Shown here: positions 50,693 to 60,001 of the stretch, piece by piece
How positions within the stretch are numbered: position 1 is the first letter of the stretch
Layout: the number at the start of each line of letters is the position of its first letter
Source: Sphingomonas sp. NFR04
GTDB taxonomy: Bacteria; Pseudomonadota; Alphaproteobacteria; Sphingomonadales; Sphingomonadaceae
Assembly (NCBI RefSeq): GCF_900114095.1
Contig: NZ_FORV01000004.1
Location: 458,473-522,472, forward strand
Direction of reading: 5' to 3'
Length of the DNA: 64,000 bases
Notes under the pieces: model-generated
What the model was told of the DNA's origin: nothing
Databases searched by the model: none
The model's input: the letters and a program-made list of their open reading frames with translations, nothing else
Made by a program: the position numbers and the translations under genes

Positions 50693-51194
50693 GGTTTCCG
50701 GGATCGGATGAGGTGGGCGCTATATTCGGCTGTCAGGAAATGGCGACCTTCTGAAGGCATGATAGCCAGACAGCAATGCTGCAGGACTACTGGATCGAAT
50801 GGACATGGCAGCTTTCAGTAGGAGCTGTCATTCCCACCCAGGCTGGGGAACGGCGAATTTTGGTCGACTGCTGCCGGAAACTCGCTTGGTGCTACTTGGG
50901 ACTTTGTAGCCGCTCCAGAGCGATCGGCCAAACGGTAGGTATTTCCGAGGCTGACGCTTATCGCTTGCCCGACGCGAAATCGGGATGACCGATATTGGGC
51001 TGCCTGCCATCAGGCAGCTTCCGAGCAAATACAAGAGGAGGCGCCTCCTCATGAAAGAAGCCTGCCGCAAGCCGCCTTGCTTCCAGCTGGCGGGAGTTCT
51101 CAAAAAGCTTTGTGCGGGGATCCTAGCTCCCCATCGCGGGGCGCTTGGTGAAAACTAACGACAGTGAGCATTGGCTGAATGAAGTGAAATTCGC
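50693..51194. other. intergenic region with repeat copy, hairpins and a doubtful small ORF
   Basis: This 502-bp stretch holds another dispersed-repeat copy (TGGTCGACTGCTGCCGGAA at 50861-50879, then GGGACTTTG), an 8-bp-stem hairpin GCTGCCTG/CAGGCAGC at 50999-51018, and a perfect 16-bp palindrome GAGGAGGCGCCTCCTC at 51035-51050. An ATG right after the palindrome (51051-51158) opens 35 codons, but without a clear ribosome-binding site outside the palindrome. I do not count it as a gene. Confidence 0.5.
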
Positions 51195-52826
51195 TCATCC
51201 AGTGCTTGCGATGGCCACGCCGGAGACGCGAACGCTGCCGCCTACAGTGTTGAGTTTCAACCCACTCGCTCTCGCCGGCGCGGTGATGAGAGTCGACATC
51301 GTCGCAGCGCCATTGTTCAGGAAGACCTCGACGGAGCCGGCATCGACGAACAGGCTGATAGTCGCTGTGCCACCGGAAAAGTCACAGGCCACGGTACGAT
51401 CCTTGCGCCACGCATCGCTGTCGGGCGCGTTCGGGCCACTCGCGTTTCGCTTGATGAAGGCGGTATTCTTCTGCAGATCAAAGCCGATCTGCGTGAAGAA
51501 GCCCTCTCCGCCTCGCACCGACAACCACAGCCCCGACGGCCATGCCGCGCCGACGCGTGTCAGGGTGAGGTCGATCCGGAGGGCGGTGGCACCGGCATTG
51601 GCGGGCCAGACATAGTCCGTGCCTTCGGCGATCGTCTGATCGGTTCCAGCAAAAGACCGGTCGAAAACACTGTTCTGCGCTGCCAGCGGTGTGCCGAGAA
51701 GGCGCGGGACCCCGCCGATACGTTGCAGGCGCAACCGCCGCACGATGCTGAGTTGCCCCCGATATCCTCCGGCAGGCTGCAGCTGATTGGCATAGGCCCA
51801 GTTGTTCATCCAGGCGATCGAATATGCCGACGCCAGCGGATCGGGGGCTTCGGGATCGGTCCACACCACAGCCGCATAGAAATCGGCGCCGCCGTCCAGC
51901 CACTGTCCCTCCGGGTTGCCAGCGGTGAAGGTGGTGCCGTCGAAATCGCCGACCCAGTAATAGGTGCCGCCGGTGAACCCGCGCGCGGTTCCGTCACCGC
52001 CGACCAGCAACACCCATTTGTCGGAAGAGGTCGTGCCATCGGCGTCGTACAGATGGAGCTTGAAGAGGTGCGAGCATTCCATGACGTCGCCCACGACATT
52101 CGACAGGAAGTCGCTCGCATAGGTCCACTGCTTCAAGTTCGTTGAGGTGTAGATCCCGATCTTGCCTTGCTCACTCAGCGTCATCACCCAGCGGTTGGTC
52201 GGCCCGTGCCAGAACACCGTAGGGTCACGGAATGCCGCGTGGCCGGGGAAGTTGGGTAGAACGATTCCATAGAAGGCGAAGGTCACGCCGCCGTCGAGCG
52301 AATACCACAGGGCGCAAGACTGGTTCTGCCCGCCCGCATCATCGGCAGGCATCGTCATCAATGCGATCAGCGCGCCTGCGCCAAAGCCGGCGGTGTTGTT
52401 AACATCGACGACCGTGCTGCCGCTCCAAACATCCCCGAAGGTTGTCGTTCGGCGCGGAATGGAGACGCCTTGATCGATCCAGTTGACCAGATCGGTGGAA
52501 GTCCAGCGCCGCCATTCGGTGCCACCGGTCGGATAGGTGGGGTTGCAGAGCGCCCAGAGGGTCCAGGCATTTCTGATCTTCACCGGCCGCTGAGGATCGT
52601 TGATCCAGGCGCCCGTGGGTGCGGCGATGTGGTAGCGCGGGCGTGCGCTTACCGGAGACGGAGTGGGGGTTGGTGTGGGCGTCGGGGCCGGTGTCGGGGG
52701 CGCCGCTCCCGTGTTCTGCGCGACAACGCTGCCCGCGGCAGAGGATGGTCCGCACGATGCCACCATCGGCAGCGCCATCATCATGGTCAGCGTCGACCTG
52801 CGGGAATACGACTTGGCGTTCGTCAT
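51195..52826 (-). CDS. GH32 family lipoprotein, fructan hydrolase
   Basis: The protein of about 543 residues starts with SRRSTLTMMMALPMVASC, a lipoprotein signal with lipobox VASC. A proline-threonine-rich linker follows (PTPAPTPTPTPTPSP), then a GH32 five-blade domain: AWINDPQRP with the nucleophile Asp, AFRDPTVFW (RDP) and MECSHLF with the acid/base Glu. A C-terminal beta-sandwich domain follows. The common WxNDPNG reads WINDPQ here, a small departure. AGGAG precedes the ATG at 52826. Anchored in a membrane, it would cut fructans such as levan or inulin beside the TBDT encoded upstream. Confidence 0.88.
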   Translation of the reverse strand: MTNAKSYSRRSTLTMMMALPMVASCGPSSAAGSVVAQNTGAAPPTPAPTPTPTPTPSPVSARPRYHIAAPTGAWINDPQRPVKIRNAWTLWALCNPTYPTGGTEWRRWTSTDLVNWIDQGVSIPRRTTTFGDVWSGSTVVDVNNTAGFGAGALIALMTMPADDAGGQNQSCALWYSLDGGVTFAFYGIVLPNFPGHAAFRDPTVFWHGPTNRWVMTLSEQGKIGIYTSTNLKQWTYASDFLSNVVGDVMECSHLFKLHLYDADGTTSSDKWVLLVGGDGTARGFTGGTYYWVGDFDGTTFTAGNPEGQWLDGGADFYAAVVWTDPEAPDPLASAYSIAWMNNWAYANQLQPAGGYRGQLSIVRRLRLQRIGGVPRLLGTPLAAQNSVFDRSFAGTDQTIAEGTDYVWPANAGATALRIDLTLTRVGAAWPSGLWLSVRGGEGFFTQIGFDLQKNTAFIKRNASGPNAPDSDAWRKDRTVACDFSGGTATISLFVDAGSVEVFLNNGAATMSTLITAPARASGLKLNTVGGSVRVSGVAIASTG

Positions 52827-52980
52827 TGCCTCGGCTCCTGTCCAAAAATTCGGGAACGGCGCCGTCAGCATCGATGGTGCGACGCTGCGAAGCGCTGTCT
52901 GCTGCGCATTGGCTTGGCCGCGCCGGAAGCCACGCAGCGGCGATCCGCCGCCGGCGTACCGACGTGCAATCCGTGTCATC

Positions 52981-53026
52981 GAAAAAAATCATTTGCCGTT
53001 CGGCGCGCTGCTACGCGCCGAACGGC
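52981..53026 (-). terminator. rho-independent terminator after the fructan TBDT
   Basis: A 13-bp perfect stem (GCCGTTCGGCGCG pairing with its complement at 53014-53026) with a 6-base loop is followed on the minus strand by AAATGATTTTTTT. It would end or reduce transcription before the lipoprotein GH32 gene, which may need its own promoter. Confidence 0.85.
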
Positions 53027-53035
53027 GGCAGAAAG

Positions 53036-55861
53036 CTACATCTTGAACCGCACGCCCAAGCTGAAGTACCGCCCCTCGACCCGCAGATCGCGCCCGAAAT
53101 ACTGGGTTTCGTTGTAGTAGCGGTAATTCTTGAACGGCTGCGCCAGAAGGTTGCTGACGTTCGCGACGACAGTGATGTTCTTCACCGGCTCATAGCTCGC
53201 CGAGAAATCGAGGCGCGACACGGGCCGCACCAGCTCGCCGGCATATTGTACTTCGTTGATGTTGCGGTTGTAGCTGGTCGTATAGCCCGAACGCCAGTTG
53301 TACGAGAGCCGCGCAGATATCTTGCCCTTCTCGTAGAAGCCAGTGAGGTTGTACGCCCATTTCGACAGGCCGGTGATCTGAACCTGGGGGCTGCCCACGC
53401 CAAGCGCCTGCGGAAGCTGGTTGGTGCCGTCCAGATAGGTGCCGTTGGCCTGTACGCCGAGGCCGGACAGCATGCCGGGAAGGAAGTCGAAGAAGGTCTG
53501 CACCGATGCTTCCACACCCTTGATGCGGCCATCACCAGCATTTTCCGGCCGGTTCAACTGAACGCGGCCATAGATCGGGTCATTCACGACCTGAGTGTAG
53601 TTGCCAATGAAGCCATTGAGGTCGCGGTAGAAGACGGCAACTGACGCAGAACCGTTCCTGGCGAAATACCATTCCAGAGTCGCATCATAGTTCTTCGACG
53701 TCAGCGGCCGCAGATCAGGATTGCCACCCGATCCGGTCGCGTCGAACTGCGGCGGGGATCCGTCCGGGCCGGGGCTGTTGGCGGTGATGTTGAGCGACGG
53801 ATTGAGCTGGCCGAAGCCGGGCCGCGTCCGCGTCTGCGTGTACCCCAGGCGCACCTGCCACTCCCGGGAGAAGCGAATGCGCGCAATCGCGGAGGGCAGG
53901 ATGTCGACATAGTTCTGCTTGGTCGTCGTCGGAACGATCGCAGTGCTGCCGTTGGCACCCTGCACGCGGCTGAACCCGCGATACGTGCCATCGGTGTTGA
54001 CGACGCGCGCACCGGCGGTGCCGTCGATGTCGACACCGCCGATGCTGAAGGCGAACTTGCCCTGCCCATAAAAGGCATAGCTCGCCTCGCTGGCCGTGAA
54101 GCCGCCCAGCGGATCTACCGGAATGGCCGCGGTCGCGTACTTGGTCACTGCGTCGCGGATGCCGCCATCGTTCGGGAACAGCAGCGTGGCCTTCTGCACC
54201 GATGCGTAGGCGAGTTGGCGCAACGCTTCGCTGTTGGCGATGATCGCGTCGCGGTTGGGCGCCAGCCAGGTCCGGAAACGCTGCGGATCATCGCGGAAGC
54301 CCTCGGTAATCTGCTCGAGCGCGCCCGTGGGGAGCGACGCCAGCGGGATGTTGAGCCCGGCGGTGTACGCATAGCGCGTGTTGTTCTGGGACGACGCATT
54401 GCGGTCGCTGGCGCGCACGCCGAACTGGAGGTGGGGCAGGAAGCTCCAGTCGGTCTGGAGGTCGAGGTCCAGGCGGCCCTGGATGCCATCGCCCTTCGCG
54501 ACGAACTCGCGCTGGTTGAAGCCGCGCCAGCGCGCATTGTTCGGGTTCATGATGTCGTATCCGCCCAGGTCGAACACGGCGGATCCGCGGGCGTCCCAGT
54601 CGACATTGATCGTCGGCGCGGTGGCGAGCTGGGAATCGACGGTGATCTCCGTCGCCTTGTACCGGCTGTTGGTATAGGCGAAGTCGCCCGACAGCGTCGC
54701 ACGGCCCGTTGTCCACTTGAAGCCGGCAGCGCCCTGATAGGTATCGGTACGATCGTCCTGCGCCACGCGCGAGAATTCGGGCACATAGCCGCCGGTTTTG
54801 GTGAAGCTTGCTGCCTTGCCGGGCTCGCCCGGCACCAGCACGACGTTGCTGAGCGTGGGCGCTACCCCGTTCGCATCCCGCCGCTCGAAATTGGCGTTGA
54901 AGGAGTCGCGAAGCACGTTGCCGCGATAGGCCTGCCACAAGCCTTCGGCATAGAGTTCCAGATCCGCGGAGGGCCGCCACTGCAGCGTGCCGTTGATCGC
55001 CGGGCGGTGCCGAACGCCCTTTTCATAGAAGTTGCCGGCATTCGCCGGGAAATTGAAGTTGCCGACGCCGGGCGTCGTCACCTTGATGTCGTCGGCGGGG
55101 TCGTCGACGCCAAAGCCGCGCGGGGTGATCACCGCCGAATCCGCATAGCGGTCGGCGTTGCGGTAGGTGCTGCGCACATAGCTGAAGTTCACCAGCGCGC
55201 CGATCTCGCCGATCGGTGTGTCCCAGCGCTTGGTGAGCAACAGGTTGCCGGCGGGGTCGAATGCCTTCGACTGATCATTGTACGATCCACGGATTTCGCC
55301 GGCGATCTCGGTGTCCTTGACGTCGAACGGGCGGCGCGACCGAAGGCTGACGAGCCCGGCAAGGCCCGGTTCGATCAGGTCTGCCGTCCCCGACTTGTAC
55401 ACCTCGATCCCTGCGGCAACGCCAGCCGGGAAGTCCTGAAGATGCAGCACGCGATCTTCGGCGGAGAAGAACTCGCGTCCGTTGAACGTGGTCGCGACAT
55501 CCGGCAGCCCCCGCACCAGGATGACGCCCGCTTCATCGTTGTAGCGCGTCACCGTCACGCCAACGACGCGCGAAATCGCTTCGGCGGCGTTGTTGTCCGG
55601 AAGCTTGCCGATGTCGTCGGACACGATCGCGTCGACGATCGAATCCGAATTGCGCTTCAGCGCCTGGGCGGAGCCAAGCGCGGCGCGGTAGCCGGTCACG
55701 ACGATGTCCTTGTCGGCGCCGCCGTCCTGGGCAGGATCAGCCTGGGCCTGCGCTGCGCCGTCGGGCAGCGGGTCGCTGGACGTCTGCGCCAGGGCGGACG
55801 ATGCCACGATGATGGGAAGAAGTGCTGCAGACGTCAAAAGGACGTGGAAAGACCTCGTCAT
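53036..55861 (-). CDS. TonB-dependent receptor, fructan locus
   Basis: The 941-residue sugar-type TBDT has a signal peptide (VLLTSAALLPIIVASSALAQ). The plug begins IVVTGYRAALGSAQALKR and contains AIVSDDIGKLPDNNAAEAI and VEVYKSGTADLIEPGLAG-like sequence, as in sphingomonad and Caulobacter carbohydrate receptors. The barrel ends YFSLGVRFKM. GAGGGG precedes the ATG. It lies between two GH32 genes, so the cargo is probably a fructo-oligosaccharide or sucrose. Confidence 0.9.
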   Translation of the reverse strand: MTRSFHVLLTSAALLPIIVASSALAQTSSDPLPDGAAQAQADPAQDGGADKDIVVTGYRAALGSAQALKRNSDSIVDAIVSDDIGKLPDNNAAEAISRVVGVTVTRYNDEAGVILVRGLPDVATTFNGREFFSAEDRVLHLQDFPAGVAAGIEVYKSGTADLIEPGLAGLVSLRSRRPFDVKDTEIAGEIRGSYNDQSKAFDPAGNLLLTKRWDTPIGEIGALVNFSYVRSTYRNADRYADSAVITPRGFGVDDPADDIKVTTPGVGNFNFPANAGNFYEKGVRHRPAINGTLQWRPSADLELYAEGLWQAYRGNVLRDSFNANFERRDANGVAPTLSNVVLVPGEPGKAASFTKTGGYVPEFSRVAQDDRTDTYQGAAGFKWTTGRATLSGDFAYTNSRYKATEITVDSQLATAPTINVDWDARGSAVFDLGGYDIMNPNNARWRGFNQREFVAKGDGIQGRLDLDLQTDWSFLPHLQFGVRASDRNASSQNNTRYAYTAGLNIPLASLPTGALEQITEGFRDDPQRFRTWLAPNRDAIIANSEALRQLAYASVQKATLLFPNDGGIRDAVTKYATAAIPVDPLGGFTASEASYAFYGQGKFAFSIGGVDIDGTAGARVVNTDGTYRGFSRVQGANGSTAIVPTTTKQNYVDILPSAIARIRFSREWQVRLGYTQTRTRPGFGQLNPSLNITANSPGPDGSPPQFDATGSGGNPDLRPLTSKNYDATLEWYFARNGSASVAVFYRDLNGFIGNYTQVVNDPIYGRVQLNRPENAGDGRIKGVEASVQTFFDFLPGMLSGLGVQANGTYLDGTNQLPQALGVGSPQVQITGLSKWAYNLTGFYEKGKISARLSYNWRSGYTTSYNRNINEVQYAGELVRPVSRLDFSASYEPVKNITVVANVSNLLAQPFKNYRYYNETQYFGRDLRVEGRYFSLGVRFKM

Positions 55862-55977
55862 AAAATCCCCTCTTTTATTACGCTGGTTTTTTCTAGAAAT
55901 GTGATGGTGAGGGCCCGTGGGCCCGACCGGTTAACCCGGTGCTGTCATGGCGACCGCTCCTGCATCGAGGAACAGCA

Positions 55978-57492
55978 TCACTCTGTCGCAGCTTTCACTG
56001 CGCTTTCCTGCATCGTCCACGCGGTAAGCTTCAGTTTTGCGTCGCCACCGCGGGCGGACGCACTCCACCGAAGCGGTCCGCCGCCGCGGAAGAATCGATC
56101 GGTGATCGTGCGCTCACCGTCGTTGATGAAGACCTCCAGGATCGATTCATCCGCCAGGATGCGCAGCTTTACCGTGCGAGACTTCAGATCGACCGGCGCG
56201 ACGTGCCGGTTGGCGAATGCATCGTGGAAATGTGGTCCCGAACGCGTACGATCGACGAACACCTCGTCGACCGTCGGATTGATGCCCACGACGGTCTGAT
56301 AGCCTTCGCCATCTGTCAGGGTGATCGCCACCTGCTCCGCCGATCCGCCGTCGATGGCGAATTCCAGATCGGCCGACCCGCCCTGCACGGGCAGCGCCGT
56401 GGGCGTTTCGCCAAGCGCCGCGGTAAAATCCCGACGGTCGCCATGCAGCGATGCGACTTCCCGAACCGGCATTTGCGCAAGGCGATAGCCTGCAGCCGAT
56501 TTCCGCAGCGTCACCTGGCGCGGCACGGTCATCAGCCCGCGCGACGGCCAGGTCGGGATCGCCTCGGCATAGCGCCAGTCGTTCGCCCAGCCGATCCAGA
56601 CGCGACGCGGATCGTCCTTGGGCAGGTCGTTCCACGAGACAGCCGCGTAGAAATCGGCACCATAGTCCATCCACTGCGCATCGCCGGGCCAGCCGGGCAC
56701 GGGCGTGAACTTCACCCCGTCGAAGTCGCCGACAAAATATTGGCCGCCCGATCCGCCGCCTACCGCGTTGTCGCCGAGGTTGATGCCCAGCACCCAGCGC
56801 TTCTCGCCGGCAGCCCCGCCCTCTACGGGCAACTCGAACAGATCGGGGCATTCCCAGTTCTTGCCGCGGCCGCCGGCCGGTCCGAAGCTGCTGGCGAAGG
56901 TCCACTGCTTGAGATTGGGCGAGGTGAAGATCACGGCGCGGTTTTCCAGCGCCATCACCGCGACCATCACCCAACGCTTCGTGGGCGCATGCCAGAACAC
57001 CTTCGGATCGCGGAATTCGGGCGATCCTACGCTCAGCACCTCGCCGTGCACGGTCCAGGTCCGCCCGTGATCGTTGCTGTAGGCGACGTACTGCGACTGC
57101 AGCTTCGCCTTGGGATTATGGCCCGTATAGATGGCAATCAGCGGCGGCTTGCCGTTGCGGCCGAAGCCGGTCGTGTTGTTCCAGTCGACGACGGCGCTGC
57201 CGGAGAAGGCCATCACGTCGGCGGTCTCCGGGATGGCGATGGGCAGTTCCTGCCAGTGCACCAGATCGCGGCTGACGGCGTGGCCCCAGTTCATGTGCCC
57301 CCACCGGTCGCCGTGCGGGTTGTACTGGAAGAACAGATGATACTCGCCGTCATAGTAAACGAGCCCGTTGGGGTCGTTCATCCAGTTCTTCGCGGGCGCG
57401 AAGTGGTAGCCGGGCCGCGGGTCCGCGCGCTGGGCGAATGCAGGCGTGGCGAGCGCGGCACCGGCCGCCAGCAACAGAGCGATCGTCTTCAT
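55978..57492 (-). CDS. secreted GH32 levanase/invertase
   Basis: The 504-residue enzyme has a signal peptide (IALLLAAGAALATPAFAQ) and a GH32 catalytic domain with NWMNDPNGLVYYDGEYHLFFQ (nucleophile Asp), EFRDPKVFW and NWECPDLFELP (acid/base Glu), then a beta-sandwich ending in SILEVFINDGERTITDRFF. This is the classical exo-fructosidase pattern. Its ATG shares an ATGA overlap with the MFS stop, which fixes the start. It releases fructose in the periplasm for uptake by the MFS permease. Confidence 0.93.
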   Translation of the reverse strand: MKTIALLLAAGAALATPAFAQRADPRPGYHFAPAKNWMNDPNGLVYYDGEYHLFFQYNPHGDRWGHMNWGHAVSRDLVHWQELPIAIPETADVMAFSGSAVVDWNNTTGFGRNGKPPLIAIYTGHNPKAKLQSQYVAYSNDHGRTWTVHGEVLSVGSPEFRDPKVFWHAPTKRWVMVAVMALENRAVIFTSPNLKQWTFASSFGPAGGRGKNWECPDLFELPVEGGAAGEKRWVLGINLGDNAVGGGSGGQYFVGDFDGVKFTPVPGWPGDAQWMDYGADFYAAVSWNDLPKDDPRRVWIGWANDWRYAEAIPTWPSRGLMTVPRQVTLRKSAAGYRLAQMPVREVASLHGDRRDFTAALGETPTALPVQGGSADLEFAIDGGSAEQVAITLTDGEGYQTVVGINPTVDEVFVDRTRSGPHFHDAFANRHVAPVDLKSRTVKLRILADESILEVFINDGERTITDRFFRGGGPLRWSASARGGDAKLKLTAWTMQESAVKAATE

Positions 57493-58865
57493 GCTGCCGC
57501 TCCCCGCAGATCCATGTCTTCCAGGGCGACGCCATTGGTTTCCGGCATGACCTTCCACGCCCACAGGAACTGAAGCAGCATCATCCCGCCGAAGAAGGCG
57601 AAGACCCAACCGCCTACCGCATCCGCGACCACCGGGAACAGCCAGGTGATAATCGCCGCCATCACCCAATGCGTGGTCGATCCCAGCGCCTGCCCCTTGC
57701 CGCGCACCGAGCTTGGGAACACCTCGGAGATGAACACCCAGATCACGGCGCCCTGGCTGACCGCGAAGGCGGCGATGAAGGCGAGGAGCCCGGCCAGGAT
57801 CAGCATGCCGTTCGGCGCCGCCCGCTCCAGCTGCCAGCCGACCAGCAGCAGGGCCGCGGCACAGACGATCGACCCGACGAACAGCAACGGCTTGCGGCCG
57901 AACCGGTCGATCAGGAACAGCGCCAGCGCCGTGAACAACAGGTTGGTACCGCCCACGGCCACCGACTGCAGCAGCGCGCTGTCCGCGCCGGCGCCCGCCA
58001 GCTCGAAGATCCGCGGAGCGTAGTAGAGGAGCGCATTGATACCCGAAAGCTGGTTGAACATCGCGATGGCGATCGCGCATGCCACCGGCAGGCTATGCGA
58101 TGCCTGGAACAGGCTGGGTGCGCCCTTGGCGGCTTCGCGCCGGTCCGCCGCTTCGATGCGCAGCAGTTCCGCACCAGGATCGCTGAACCCCAGCTGCGTC
58201 ATCGCGGCCACGGCCCGCTCGCGGTGTCCGCGCACGGCCAGCCAGCGCGGGCTTTCCGGGAGAAAGAAGGTGACGAGCAGGAACAGGATCGACGGCACCG
58301 CGACGATGCCGAACATCCAGCGCCACGCCGTCTCGGGCGGCAGGATCTGTGCGATGATGTAGTTGGACAGGAAGGCGATCAGGATGCCCAGCACGATGTT
58401 CAGCTGGTTCATCGCCACCAGCCGGCCACGGAACCGGGCCGGCGAAACCTCTGCGATGTAGATCGGCGTGACCACCGATGCCGCGCCGATGGCAATGCCA
58501 CCCAGGAAGCGAAAGGCGATCAACAGCGCCCATTCGTGCGCCAGCGCCGTGCCGAGTGAAGAGACGACATAGGCGATCGCGACGGAAAGCATGATCGCCT
58601 TGCGGCCATAGCGATCCGCCGGCGCGCCGGCGATCAGCGAACCCAGGACCGTGCCGATCAGGGCGGACGCGACGGTGAAGCCCAGCAACGCCGGGGTCAG
58701 CGCGAACTGGGCCTGCAGCGCGTTGGTCGCGCCGGATATCACTGCAGTATCGAAGCCAAACAGCAGGCCGCCGAGCGCAGCCCCCGCGGCGCTCATGATG
58801 ATCGCCGGGGTCGCCCGGGCGTCGTCAACGATGCCGGCATCGCTTGGATGTACAACGTTATGCAT
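57489..58865 (-). CDS. MFS sugar porter (fructose or sucrose)
   Basis: This permease of about 458 residues belongs to the sugar porter family: GGLLFGFDTAVISGA in helix 1, DRYGRKAIML after helix 2, RFLGGIAIGAASVVTPIYIAEVSPARFRG, PESPRWLAVRG, and DRFGRKPLLF in the second half. The start at 58865 overlaps the kinase gene by 8 bp and precedes helix 1 by about 20 residues. It lies between the ROK kinase and the GH32 gene and most likely imports fructose. Confidence 0.92.
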   Translation of the reverse strand: MHNVVHPSDAGIVDDARATPAIIMSAAGAALGGLLFGFDTAVISGATNALQAQFALTPALLGFTVASALIGTVLGSLIAGAPADRYGRKAIMLSVAIAYVVSSLGTALAHEWALLIAFRFLGGIAIGAASVVTPIYIAEVSPARFRGRLVAMNQLNIVLGILIAFLSNYIIAQILPPETAWRWMFGIVAVPSILFLLVTFFLPESPRWLAVRGHRERAVAAMTQLGFSDPGAELLRIEAADRREAAKGAPSLFQASHSLPVACAIAIAMFNQLSGINALLYYAPRIFELAGAGADSALLQSVAVGGTNLLFTALALFLIDRFGRKPLLFVGSIVCAAALLLVGWQLERAAPNGMLILAGLLAFIAAFAVSQGAVIWVFISEVFPSSVRGKGQALGSTTHWVMAAIITWLFPVVADAVGGWVFAFFGGMMLLQFLWAWKVMPETNGVALEDMDLRGAAA

Positions 58866-59820
58866 GAACGGCTTCCGCTGGAATGGAGGTGGTGTCGGCA
58901 ACGGACCAGTGCATCGGCCACTGGCGCGTAGCGGTCCGATAGGCGAGCGCCAGGGCGCCGGTCAGGCCCGCGGACGCGCCTGCGGTCGGCGCCGCGACGT
59001 ATTCCGCCATGTCGATCGCGCGCATGCTCGCGTCATAGCCGGCGAGCTTTTCGCGCAGCGCATGGCGCACCCGCGCGAACATCGGCGGTTGCATGACGCC
59101 ACCCCCGATGATGATGCGGTCCGGGCGTACGGTGTAGGTGAGCGTGGCGCACAGGCCGGCAAGATAGTCCGCCTCGATCGCCCAGGCCTGGTGATCCGTT
59201 GGCAGCGTTTCCGCGGGCACACCCCAGCGCGCCTGCATTGCCGGGCCGCTCGCCAGACCTTCCAGGCAATCGCCGTGATAGGGGCAGATGCCGGCGAACT
59301 GATCGTCGCCGGGGGCACGGGGCAGCTTGATGTGCCCGGTCTCAGGATGATTGGCGCCGCCGTGGGGAGCGCCGTTGATCAGCAGGCCAACGCCGATGCC
59401 GGTGCCGACCGTCACATAGCAGAAAGTGTCCAGGCCCTGCCCGCTGCCGAACAGCCGTTCCCCCACCGCCGCGCAATTCACGTCGGTGTCGAGTACCATG
59501 GGCGCATCGATGGTACGGCGGAAATGGGTGAGCAGGTTGACGTCCTGCCACCCTGCCTTGGGCGTGGACGTGATGCAGCCATGATCCGCCGCGACCGGGT
59601 TTAGCGAAAGCGGCCCGAAGCTGCCGATCGAAAAGGCTGAAAGCGCGCCGAGCTTTTCAGCGGCATCCGCGAAAAACGCGCTCGCCGCACCGAGTGTCGC
59701 TGCCGGTGTTGTCGTCGGGATGCGCGTTTGCATCAGAATCGTGCCGTCACGATCGGAGACTGCACAAAGGAACTTGGTTCCACCGGCTTCGATGGCGCCG
59801 AGAAGCAACGGCTCAACCAT
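58858..59820 (-). CDS. ROK-family sugar kinase, probable fructokinase
   Basis: The kinase of about 320 residues has the ATP-binding motif GAIEAGGTKF near residue 8, the sugar site DTDVNCAAVGE and VTVGTGIGVG, and a zinc-binding CPYHGDC LEG segment, the ROK/Mak fructokinase style. It phosphorylates fructose released by the GH32 enzymes. GAGGG precedes the ATG at 59820 by seven bases. Upstream in-frame starts at 59838 and 59844 lack one. It leads the fructan operon, controlled by the inverted repeat at 59918-59944. Confidence 0.9.
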   Translation of the reverse strand: MVEPLLLGAIEAGGTKFLCAVSDRDGTILMQTRIPTTTPAATLGAASAFFADAAEKLGALSAFSIGSFGPLSLNPVAADHGCITSTPKAGWQDVNLLTHFRRTIDAPMVLDTDVNCAAVGERLFGSGQGLDTFCYVTVGTGIGVGLLINGAPHGGANHPETGHIKLPRAPGDDQFAGICPYHGDCLEGLASGPAMQARWGVPAETLPTDHQAWAIEADYLAGLCATLTYTVRPDRIIIGGGVMQPPMFARVRHALREKLAGYDASMRAIDMAEYVAAPTAGASAGLTGALALAYRTATRQWPMHWSVADTTSIPAEAVHA

Positions 59821-59917
59821 CGACACGCCCTCGTGCATGCGCACGTCGACGCATTTGTTCAGAACGGATCGTCACCGATTTCCTCCCCATCAACGTAGCC
59901 GCGCATTCGCGGTCATC

Positions 59918-59944
59918 GACTAAATCTACTAGTGAGATTTAGTC
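59918..59944. promoter_or_regulatory. 27-bp inverted repeat, probable operator of the ROK-type repressor
   Basis: GACTAAATCT and AGATTTAGTC are perfect 10-bp arms around ACTAGTG. The site lies 98 bp before the kinase gene and is A/T-rich in a GC-rich region, like NagC/Mlc-type operators. The ROK-type regulator is encoded right beside it. Confidence 0.7.
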
Positions 59945-60001
59945 TGTCAAGCGGCGTCGCGCGATCTTCGCTTGGAGGGTCGAAATTCGCAAAAAGCGCG
60001 A

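Noticed and set aside
55978..58080. A 700-codon frame that would fuse a low-complexity leader to the GH32 enzyme
   Set aside because: The signal peptide at 57492 and the ATGA overlap with the MFS stop fix the real start. The leader is a shadow of the MFS gene.
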